The position numbers were made by a program, and so were the translations under genes. A stretch of 8,528 bases of DNA, from contig JBAXQP010000106.1 in the NCBI GenBank assembly GCA_037131655.1, positions 1 through 8,528 of the forward strand, in the 5' to 3' direction. Below, in pieces: positions 1 through 5,428 of this stretch. Under the pieces are notes generated by a model. It did no database searches and was not told the origin of the DNA. It worked only from the letters and a program-made list of their open reading frames with translations. Each line of letters starts with the position of its first letter. The stretch's first letter is position 1. This DNA comes from a bacterium. Lineage in GTDB: Bacteria > Armatimonadota > Fimbriimonadia > Fimbriimonadales > JBAXQP01.

Positions 1-680
1 GGCGATGGGTACTCACCGGCAGCAATTAATCCGGCCGGATGGGCCATATCAACCATAAACAACGCCCCGACTTCATCGGCAATCGCGCGAATAGCCTCAA
101 AATCGATCTTTCTTGGATAGACAGTCGCCCCGGAAACGATTAACCTTGGTTTATGCTGCTTGGCAAGATCGCGCATCTCATCGTAGTCGATTAGCTCGGT
201 GTCCTGACGAACGCCGTAGGGAACGACATTATAAAGTTGCCCTGAGAAGTTGACGGGACTGCCGTGGGTAAGGTGACCACCATGCGCCAAGCTCATTGCC
301 ATATAAGTATCGCCGGGTTTGAGAACGGCAAAATAAACCGCCATATTGGCCTGCGCGCCTGCATGCGGCTGAACATTTGCATGCTCTGCCCCAAAAAGCT
401 CTTTGACACGCTCTATCGCCAGGTTCTCGACGACATCCATATTCTCACAACCGCCATAATAGCGCTTGCTGGGATAGCCTTCCGCATACTTATCGTTCAT
501 CACCGAGCCAACCGCTTCCAACACCGCCTTGCTGGCAACATTTTCGGATGCGATAAGTTCGAGATTATGCTCCTGACGATCTTTTTCAGCTTCAATAATC
601 GCAAAAACTTCCGGATCGACCTGAGCAAGATCGGCTGTCCGCCGTCGAAGAACTGTTGTGTCCATATTAAGCAAATCCAT
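1..680 (-). CDS. glyA: Serine hydroxymethyltransferase, N-terminal part (runs off the left edge)
   Basis: This PLP enzyme of the cytosol interconverts serine plus tetrahydrofolate and glycine plus 5,10-methylenetetrahydrofolate, feeding one-carbon metabolism. The visible 226 codons match the family throughout: ELIASEN (residues 41-47), the YPSKRYYGG block (69-77), the NVQPH block (102-106), SLAHGGHLTHGSPVNFSG (130-147) and VDMAH (210-214), whose Asp211 and His214 contact the cofactor. About 190 residues, including the PLP-binding lysine that normally follows within about 20 residues, lie beyond the window. The ATG at 680 is chosen because AAGGAG sits about 7 bases upstream; a second in-frame ATG five codons later lacks such a site. 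Residue 107 is Ala where the family usually has Ser (PHSGAQ or PHSGSQ). The gene follows the carbonic-anhydrase-like gene by 67 bases and has its own promoter candidate. Identification is very secure. Confidence 0.97.
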   Translation of the reverse strand, partial: MDLLNMDTTVLRRRTADLAQVDPEVFAIIEAEKDRQEHNLELIASENVASKAVLEAVGSVMNDKYAEGYPSKRYYGGCENMDVVENLAIERVKELFGAEHANVQPHAGAQANMAVYFAVLKPGDTYMAMSLAHGGHLTHGSPVNFSGQLYNVVPYGVRQDTELIDYDEMRDLAKQHKPRLIVSGATVYPRKIDFEAIRAIADEVGALFMVDMAHPAGLIAAGEYPS

Positions 681-710
681 TCACAAACTCCTTAGCGCGA
701 ATTGCTGCAA

Positions 711-740
711 ATTATACTTCACAAGGCATTTCATTGGCAG
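711..740 (-). promoter_or_regulatory. Candidate sigma-70-type promoter for glyA
   Basis: On the minus strand a perfect TATAAT (-10, positions 711-716) lies 18 bases downstream of CTGCCA (-35, positions 735-740, four of six consensus bases). Transcription would start near 704, giving a leader of about 24 bases with the AAGGAG ribosome site before the glyA ATG at 680. The site occupies most of the spacer between glyA and the stop of the preceding gene. The hexamers are seen in the sequence; promoter function is inferred. Confidence 0.5.
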
Positions 741-747
741 AGGGAAA

Positions 748-1128
748 CTAATTAACTTGTGAGACCTGCCAGTGCTCATTGACCCATAAGCCAATAACCG
801 TCACCGAAAGTTCCCAGGATGAAACCACTTCAACTGCTTTCCTAATCATTTCAAGATGTTCTTCATTAGAAACAGGATTGCCGGCACAATCGTGATGACC
901 GATCACGGCAACTAGCTTCGATTTATGTGCCCTGATAGAGATCATTACTTTGTTACGGATTGATTCAAGCTCATCAGGAGTTGCAGTGGAGACAAGTTTA
1001 TCGGCTCCCGGCTCGGTAATGGCATCAACATAGTCAACATGAAAGTTCGCACGAATCCAGTCGGTCACTGGCATTTGCACCCTGCCGTCAATGCAGGTAA
1101 TCGCTGTTCCGAAAGCGTAATTGGACAT
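748..1128 (-). CDS. Small beta-carbonic-anhydrase-like zinc protein
   Basis: The 126-residue protein carries the two zinc-site motifs of beta-class carbonic anhydrases. The first is TCIDGR (residues 11-16), with zinc ligand Cys12 and the Asp14-Arg16 dyad. The second is GHHDCAG (77-83), giving ligands His78 and Cys81 in the H-x-x-C spacing. Authentic beta enzymes catalyse CO2/bicarbonate conversion and are usually about 160-220 residues long, so this is a minimal or divergent version; the usual Gly after the second Cys is Ala here. No signal peptide or membrane segment is visible, so it is probably cytosolic. The ATG at 1128 is preceded by GGGGTG with a 7-base spacer. It lies between the ATP synthase terminator and glyA, so it probably has its own promoter. 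Whether it hydrates CO2 or only shares the fold is undecided; a related putative-carbonic-anhydrase family of short proteins is the best guess. Confidence 0.75.
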   Translation of the reverse strand: MSNYAFGTAITCIDGRVQMPVTDWIRANFHVDYVDAITEPGADKLVSTATPDELESIRNKVMISIRAHKSKLVAVIGHHDCAGNPVSNEEHLEMIRKAVEVVSSWELSVTVIGLWVNEHWQVSQVN

Positions 1129-1144
1129 AATTCTTCACCCCATA

Positions 1145-1175
1145 ATATTACGTTACCCTCATTGTTACACAGCAA
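1145..1175 (-). promoter_or_regulatory. Weak candidate promoter for the carbonic-anhydrase-like gene
   Basis: On the minus strand TTGCTG (1170-1175) and TAATAT (1145-1150) are separated by 19 bases, which is longer than ideal. The gene starts only about 60 bases after a strong terminator, so a promoter is expected in this short spacer and this is the best pair I can see. The -10-like box would place the transcription start close to the ribosome site, leaving a very short leader. Confidence is low. Confidence 0.22.
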
Positions 1176-1188
1176 GCCCTGAAGAAAC

Positions 1189-1222
1189 AAAAAAGCCTGC
1201 ACGGCTGTGCCGCGCAGGCTTT
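1189..1222 (-). terminator. Strong intrinsic terminator of the ATP synthase operon
   Basis: Arms 1192-1205 and 1209-1222 are complementary over 14 base pairs with a single G-U pair and a 3-base loop. Read on the minus strand, the stem is followed by a run of six T (1194-1189, partly within the stem). It begins 12 bases after the atpG stop codon, so it ends the operon at gamma. On the plus strand the stem is followed by an AT-rich stretch, so weak bidirectional activity is possible, but no plus-strand gene points at it. Confidence 0.92.
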
Positions 1223-1234
1223 AATTATTAATTT

Positions 1235-2095
1235 TTAGCCTCTTAATGCTTCGGCGCCGCTGACTACTTCTAGGATTTCCTTGGTAATGGCTGCCTGGCG
1301 GGCGCGGTTGGCGGTTAGTGTCAGCTCTTGGATAATTTTGCCAGCGTTATCGGTTGCGCTCGTCATAGCGGTCATTCGGGCGCCGTGCTCACTGGCATTG
1401 GCTTCCAATAGCGTCTGATAGACTTGGTTGAAAACATATCGCGGCAACAGGCTGCCTAATAGCTTCTGTGGTTCCGGCTCGAAAAGGTATTCACGATGAG
1501 TTACCGTTTCAGCTTCCGGAGGAACTATAGGCAATAACTGAGCTGATGAAGGAAATTGAATAAGTGCACTCTGGAAACGAGCATAAATAATCAAAACCGA
1601 ATCCACTTGACCGCTTTCAAACATCTCACAGCTTAATCGAGTTATAGTGGTCGCCTCTGCAATAGTAGGCCCTGTATTAGGTAAGGAAACACTGTGAAGC
1701 ACATTAAAATCACGACGTCGAAGGAATTGATCTGCTTTCTTACCAACTGCGATGATATCCACCGCATCCTTGGGATATTCAGAAAGCGTTTCAACAGCTT
1801 TTCGCAAAACGTTCGTGTTATAGCTTCCGCAAAGCCCTCTATCAGAAGTAATCACAATCGCAGCAATACGACGGATTGGATTGCGGCGTTCCAATAATGG
1901 ATGAGGCGGCAGTTCACTAGCCATCGCTAGATTGCTCATCAACTCGCGCATTTTGCCGGCATAAGGTCGCGCCTGCAAGACTTTATCCTGCGATCGCTTA
2001 AAACGCGCACCTGCTACCAGCTTCATCGCACGAGTGATCTGCTGGATATTCTTCGCCGCTTTTATTCTCTGTCGTACTTGCTTTATACTTCGCAT
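1235..2095 (-). CDS. atpG: F1Fo ATP synthase gamma subunit
   Basis: Gamma forms the central rotor stalk of F1, coupling c-ring rotation to catalysis in the alpha/beta hexamer. The 286 residues are full length (the E. coli protein is about 287). The N-terminal helix with IKAAKNIQQITRAMKLVA (residues 11-28), the central SDRGLCGSYN motif and the C-terminal helix with MTSATDNAG and the NRARQAAITKEI stretch are all present. The N-terminus aligns with other gammas from its first residue, supporting the ATG at 2095, but no convincing Shine-Dalgarno precedes it; the leader is instead filled by a 7-base repeat array. It is the last gene of the operon. Usually atpD and atpC follow atpG, but here a terminator does. 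Confidence 0.98.
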   Translation of the reverse strand: MRSIKQVRQRIKAAKNIQQITRAMKLVAGARFKRSQDKVLQARPYAGKMRELMSNLAMASELPPHPLLERRNPIRRIAAIVITSDRGLCGSYNTNVLRKAVETLSEYPKDAVDIIAVGKKADQFLRRRDFNVLHSVSLPNTGPTIAEATTITRLSCEMFESGQVDSVLIIYARFQSALIQFPSSAQLLPIVPPEAETVTHREYLFEPEPQKLLGSLLPRYVFNQVYQTLLEANASEHGARMTAMTSATDNAGKIIQELTLTANRARQAAITKEILEVVSGAEALRG

Positions 2096-2103
2096 ATTGT
2101 TAG

Positions 2104-2138
2104 CAATCAGCTTTCAGTTATCAGCCGTCAGCTTTCTT
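2104..2138. repeat. Seven-base tandem array (consensus NNNTCAG) in the atpA-atpG spacer
   Basis: On the plus strand the units caatcag, ctttcag, ttatcag and ccgtcag lie back to back (2104-2131), followed by a degenerate fifth unit, ctttctt. CAG recurs exactly every 7 bases, and tcagctttc occurs twice (2107-2115 and 2128-2136). The array takes up most of the 48-base gap and the place where the atpG ribosome site would be expected. It resembles short heptanucleotide repeats known from other bacterial genomes; its origin here is inferred. Confidence 0.6.
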
Positions 2139-2143
2139 AATTA

Positions 2144-3670
2144 TTAAACCCCTACGAACTTGGCTTTGAATTCTTTGGCTGCTTTGTGCAGGGTTGCTTC
2201 GATTTCCGGCGTAATTACTTTTTCAGTTCTTATTGATTGGGAAACCTCTGGGAATTTTTCCTTAACGAACTTTAGTATGCCTTCTTCGAAAGGCTTTACC
2301 TTAGCGACAAGAAGGTCATCCAGATAGCCTTGTGCGCCAACAAAAAGCACGACGACCTGATCCTCGACCGGCATCGGCACATATTGAGGCTGTTTTAGGA
2401 CTTCGGTCAAACGGACACCTCGCTGAAGCTGCGCCTGGGTGGTTTTATCCAAATCAGACGCAAATTGTGCGAATGCCTGTACCTCCCTGAACTGTGCCAT
2501 CTCTAAGCGCAACCGTCCGGCGACCTGCTTCATCGCCTTAATTTGCGCATTACCACCAACGCGGGAGACTGAAATACCCACGTTAATGGCGGGACGAACA
2601 CCGGCAAAGAATAGGTCAGGCTCGAGATAAATCTGACCGTCGGTAATTGAGATAACATTTGTCGGAATATACGCTGAAACGTCACCCGCCTGGGTTTCGA
2701 TGATTGGGAGCGCAGTCAAACTGCCCGCGCCAAGCTCATCGCTTACCTTAGCAGCGCGCTCAAGTAAGCGAGAATGCAGATAGAAAACATCGCCTGGGAA
2801 AGCTTCACGTCCCGGGGGGCGTCGTAGCAATAGCGATACCGCGCGATAAGCCTGAGCGTGCTTGGTAAGATCGTCATAAATCACCAATGCGCTCTTGCCG
2901 TTGTCGCGGAAGTATTCGCCGATAGTGCAACCGGTGTAAGGCGCAATATACTGCTCGGCGTTCGAATCAGAAGCGGTAGCGGTTACGACGGTGGTGTATT
3001 CCATCGCCCCATTCCTAGTTAGAATATCAACCACACGCGCCACGTTCGCCATCTTCTGACCGATTGCGACATAGATACAATAAACGGGGTTGTCCGTATG
3101 CTGAGTGTGCTTCTGGTTGATGATGGTATCGATTGCGATGGCGGTCTTACCCGTCTGGCGGTCACCAATAATAAGCTCGCGCTGGCCGCGGCCAATCGGG
3201 ATCATCGAGTCGATGGCTTTAATACCTGTTTGAAGTGGTTCTTTGACCGGTTGGCGATTAATAACGCCTGGCGCCATGACTTCAATTCGACGAGTTTCTG
3301 ATGAGGGAATTTCGCCTTTGCTATCAATTGGCCTACCGAGAGCATCCACAACACGTCCTAAGACGGCTGAGCCGACCGGCACTTCGACAATGCGTCCGGT
3401 TCGGCGCACAGAATCGCCCTCTTTGATTTCCGAGTCGGAACCAAGGATGATCGCGCCAATGTTGTCTTCTTCCAGATTGAGAGTAATTCCCATCACATTG
3501 CCAGGGAACTCAAGCAACTCGCCAACCATGGCATCGTAAAGCCCATGTACACGGGCAATACCATCACCCACTTGAAGTACCGTGCCGACGCTCTCAACAG
3601 CAACGCCGCGCTCGTATCCTTCAAGTTCTTTCTCTAATATACTTGTTACTTCTTCGGGACGAATACCCAC
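2144..3670 (-). CDS. atpA: F1Fo ATP synthase alpha subunit
   Basis: Alpha is the non-catalytic nucleotide-binding subunit of the F1 hexamer and supplies the arginine finger to the catalytic site on beta. The 508-residue product is full length. Visible landmarks are the N-terminal IRPEEVTSILE segment, the beta-barrel domain (about 25-95), Walker A GDRQTGKT (169-176), the Walker B region ALVIYDDL (261-268), the RPPGREAFPGDVFYLHSRLL signature (284-303), and SVSRVGG (367-373) with Arg370 as the arginine finger. The start is GTG at 3670, preceded by GGGGTG with a 4-base spacer, and it matches the usual N-terminus of the family. A 133-base spacer carrying an inverted repeat separates it from atpH upstream. 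Identification is certain. Confidence 0.99.
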   Translation of the reverse strand: MGIRPEEVTSILEKELEGYERGVAVESVGTVLQVGDGIARVHGLYDAMVGELLEFPGNVMGITLNLEEDNIGAIILGSDSEIKEGDSVRRTGRIVEVPVGSAVLGRVVDALGRPIDSKGEIPSSETRRIEVMAPGVINRQPVKEPLQTGIKAIDSMIPIGRGQRELIIGDRQTGKTAIAIDTIINQKHTQHTDNPVYCIYVAIGQKMANVARVVDILTRNGAMEYTTVVTATASDSNAEQYIAPYTGCTIGEYFRDNGKSALVIYDDLTKHAQAYRAVSLLLRRPPGREAFPGDVFYLHSRLLERAAKVSDELGAGSLTALPIIETQAGDVSAYIPTNVISITDGQIYLEPDLFFAGVRPAINVGISVSRVGGNAQIKAMKQVAGRLRLEMAQFREVQAFAQFASDLDKTTQAQLQRGVRLTEVLKQPQYVPMPVEDQVVVLFVGAQGYLDDLLVAKVKPFEEGILKFVKEKFPEVSQSIRTEKVITPEIEATLHKAAKEFKAKFVGV

Positions 3671-3702
3671 AGTACACCCCGTATGCCCTTAATCTTATTC
3701 AC

Positions 3703-3761
3703 GTCACCCTGAGCAAAGCCGAACGGTCTTCCAGAAGATTCCTCGACAAGCTCGGAATGAC
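3703..3761. repeat. Dispersed-type inverted repeat in the atpH-atpA spacer
   Basis: The arms gtcaccctgagc (3703-3714) and gctcggaatgac (3750-3761) can pair over 12 positions in the minus-strand RNA with two G-U pairs and one mismatch. The interior contains a further perfect small palindrome, tcttc-ca-gaaga (about 3728-3739). The wording (GTCATTCCGAGC..., GCTCAGGGTGAC) is typical of short intergenic repeats scattered through many bacterial genomes. It sits inside a transcribed operon spacer and has no coding potential. Membership in a multi-copy family is from memory and cannot be shown from one copy. Confidence 0.6.
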
Positions 3762-3777
3762 ATCTCTATGAGACGTA

Positions 3778-3792
3778 GGGAGCTTTGCCCCC
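3778..3792 (-). other. Small GC-rich hairpin just after atpH
   Basis: Arms 3778-3783 and 3787-3792 form a 6-bp stem with one G-U pair and an AAA loop on the minus-strand transcript, 11 bases after the atpH stop. There is no T run after it, so it is not a convincing terminator. It could act as an RNA-processing or stability element between atpH and atpA. Confidence 0.3.
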
Positions 3793-3803
3793 AGAAACAC
3801 AAA

Positions 3804-4352
3804 TCACGTTTGCCTAGCTAATTCTCTGATAAAACGGTCTCTAAGACGACGGAGACCGCCTTCGATAGAACCGTCTAGTAAATAGTCGCCAATCTGTACG
3901 CTTACGCCGCCGATCATCTCAGGCTTGATCTCCACTTCGACAAGTATTCGCTTACCGGTTTCAGCTTCTAACCTGGCGATGAGTTGATTTCGAAGCGGAT
4001 CAGTTAATGGCCTGGCTGTGGAAATTAGGGCGCGTAAAATTCCCGCGTCCTCTTCGAGCAGCCGATCATATTCTTGTTTGACAAGCGTTAGGTTCTCTTC
4101 GCGCCGTTTGTCTACTAATAAGCGCAGCATTCTCAAAGTCAGCGGACCTAAGTTTGCAAATGCATTATTAATAGCCTCAAGTTTTTTGTCGCGCGACATC
4201 AACGGACTCATTAGATCACTAAGTAGCGTAGCGTTAGCTACAAGAGTACTAATGACCTGAATAAGCTCGCTTGCAACGAGGTCTTGTTGACCCTGTTGTT
4301 TTGCAACCAAGAATAGCGCTTTGGCGTATCGACGCGCAACACGCACGTTCAT
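3804..4352 (-). CDS. atpH: F1Fo ATP synthase delta subunit
   Basis: Delta caps the F1 head and holds it to the peripheral stalk (OSCP in mitochondria). The 182-residue length is typical. The N-terminal helical domain begins with the conserved ARRYAKALF (residues 6-14) and includes LVDKRRE (79-85). The C-terminal domain carries the EIKPEMIGGVSVQIGDYLLDGSI signature, with IGG and DGS visible. The ATG at 4352 immediately follows the TAA of atpF with no gap. A strong GGAGGT (4363-4368) lies inside the end of atpF, 10 bases upstream, so the two genes are probably translationally coupled. Confidence 0.97.
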   Translation of the reverse strand: MNVRVARRYAKALFLVAKQQGQQDLVASELIQVISTLVANATLLSDLMSPLMSRDKKLEAINNAFANLGPLTLRMLRLLVDKRREENLTLVKQEYDRLLEEDAGILRALISTARPLTDPLRNQLIARLEAETGKRILVEVEIKPEMIGGVSVQIGDYLLDGSIEGGLRRLRDRFIRELARQT

Positions 4353-4946
4353 TTAGGTCGTGACCTCCGCATGCTCGATGAATTCCTCGACGAGTTTGCG
4401 ATCGGTTGCATCATCAAGCTTGACCCCTATCAAACGCTCAGCAGCATTCAACGCCAGATCAGCTACCTGAGTTCGCAATTCAATAAGGATGCGCTGATGC
4501 TCTCGCGCCATCGCATCCTCGGCGTCCTTGCGAATCAGTTCAGACTGTGCTCTGGCTTCATTCAGGATATTATCCTTCATGCTCTGAGCTTCATTGACAG
4601 CGACTTGAATACGTTCGCGTGCCTGCGCTTCGATGGTGGCCAAACGCTGTTCATAATCAGTTTTCAGCAGTTCCATTTCGCGCTTATCGGCTTCAATTTT
4701 GTCATATGTTTCTTGGATATCTTGTTGGCGGCGAGATAGCAAAACCTTAATGGGTCCAAATAGGAACTTGTTGAGCAACATAACCAGCAGCAAAAAGCCG
4801 ATTAGTTGAACCACTAAAGCCGCTGGGTCAATCCCCAACGTCTTCATTAAGCTGTTACCACCTTCACTGCCACCCTCTCCACCCTCAGCCAATACTTTGG
4901 CAATGGAAAGCGAAAGCACCAAAAAGGACGCGCCTATCTTACGCAT
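4353..4946 (-). CDS. atpF: F1Fo ATP synthase b subunit
   Basis: The b subunit forms the peripheral stalk linking the a subunit in the membrane to delta/alpha in the cytoplasm. I start it at the ATG at 4946 because GGAGAGG lies 7 bases upstream. The open frame continues to a GTG at 4994, but that codon has no good ribosome site and would add a Cys-rich leader. The 197-residue product begins with a signal-peptide-like stretch (MRKIGASFLVLSLSIAKVLA, 1-20), then a Gly/Glu linker (21-30), a membrane helix (about 42-63), and a long charged coiled coil (about 72-165) ending in a helical tail. The N-terminal addition ahead of the true membrane helix is longer than in the roughly 156-residue E. coli protein. 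Only one b gene is present, with no b' duplicate. Confidence 0.95.
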   Translation of the reverse strand: MRKIGASFLVLSLSIAKVLAEGGEGGSEGGNSLMKTLGIDPAALVVQLIGFLLLVMLLNKFLFGPIKVLLSRRQQDIQETYDKIEADKREMELLKTDYEQRLATIEAQARERIQVAVNEAQSMKDNILNEARAQSELIRKDAEDAMAREHQRILIELRTQVADLALNAAERLIGVKLDDATDRKLVEEFIEHAEVTT

Positions 4947-4960
4947 AGATATCCTCTCCG
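4947..4960 (-). promoter_or_regulatory. Ribosome site deciding the atpF start
   Basis: GGAGAGG on the minus strand ends 7 bases before the ATG at 4946. It favours this codon over the in-frame GTG at 4994, whose upstream sequence has only a weak AGG. Confidence 0.7.
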
Positions 4961-5031
4961 AACGATTGCAGCAGCAGACTTTACAAACTCCCACGTCTAC
5001 TGCCTAAACACTGTTTGAATAGGAGTTAGTG

Positions 5032-5349
5032 TTATTTTACAGCTGCAGGAGTTGTCATTGGGGCGGTGACCGGAGCGGTCGTTCCTGCCTCAAGTACTTT
5101 TCCTGTGTCAGGCAATTTGCCTTGCAGCAGGAAGAACATAAGAAGCGCATAGATTACGAGCGATTCGATGAAAGCCAGCGCGATGATCATACTAGTTCGG
5201 ATTGTTCCGGCTAGTTCAGGCTGTCGCGCCATTCCCTCTAATGCACTTGCTGCCGCTTTACCTTGTGCAAGCCCAGCTCCAAGGACTGCGATCGGCAGCC
5301 CTAAACCAACAACTAACGCTAAACCAAAGAAATAAAGTCCTGCGTTCAA
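5032..5349 (-). CDS. atpE: F1Fo ATP synthase c subunit (rotor ring)
   Basis: The c subunits form the membrane ring that carries ions through Fo. I place the start at TTG 5349 because GGAGGG lies 8 bases upstream and the protein then begins MNAGLYFFGLAL like other c subunits. The longer frame from TTG 5397 has no ribosome site. The 105 residues comprise helix 1 (about 4-28), the ARQPE polar loop (41-45) and helix 2 (about 50-76) with the essential carboxylate Glu62 in AFIESLVIYA. Gln29, Glu62, Ser63 and Tyr67 occupy the ion-site positions, as in Na+-type rings, although Gln, Glu and Tyr also occur in proton rings. A Thr/Pro/Ala-rich tail of about 25 residues follows Pro80, where most c subunits end at about 80. 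Identification is certain; ion specificity is open. Confidence 0.96.
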   Translation of the reverse strand: MNAGLYFFGLALVVGLGLPIAVLGAGLAQGKAAASALEGMARQPELAGTIRTSMIIALAFIESLVIYALLMFFLLQGKLPDTGKVLEAGTTAPVTAPMTTPAAVK

Positions 5350-5390
5350 TTTATTAACCCTCCATGTTCTTGCTCGCTCCCAAAAGAGCG
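5350..5390 (-). promoter_or_regulatory. atpE translation-initiation region: GGAGGG site and hairpin
   Basis: GGAGGG (5358-5363) lies 8 bases before the TTG at 5349 and decides the start. Just upstream, CGCTC and GAGCG (5386-5390 and 5375-5379) form a 5-bp hairpin with a 6-base loop. Leader elements between atpB and atpE are known in E. coli to raise c-subunit translation to match its high copy number; a similar role here is inference. Confidence 0.5.
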
Positions 5391-5428
5391 GATTCAATCT
5401 TCAAACTTATTACGTCAATTCGCGACTT

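Noticed and set aside
264..695. 143-residue plus-strand open frame
   Set aside because: It lies antisense to glyA, whose translation matches a conserved family throughout. The plus-strand product has no recognisable pattern and no ribosome site.
2439..3539. Several plus-strand open frames opposite atpA
   Set aside because: All are antisense to conserved alpha-subunit motifs and show no protein-family features.
4371..4739. 122-residue plus-strand open frame opposite atpF
   Set aside because: It is the reverse reading of the regular coiled-coil codons of the b subunit, with no independent support.
4947..4994. Upstream extension of AtpF starting at GTG 4994
   Set aside because: The added residues are Cys-rich and unlike the family, and the ribosome site before ATG 4946 is far better.
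5007..5033. Six-base inverted repeat (aacact/agtgtt) around the atpE stop
   Set aside because: The stem is short, AT-rich and has a 15-base loop with no T run, so it is not a credible terminator.
5350..5397. Sixteen-residue upstream extension of AtpE starting at TTG 5397
   Set aside because: There is no Shine-Dalgarno before 5397, while a strong GGAGGG precedes TTG 5349, where the protein begins like other c subunits.
5395..5418. TTGACG on the minus strand in the atpB-atpE gap as an internal promoter
   Set aside because: The -35-like box matches well, but no acceptable -10 box lies 16-18 bases downstream.
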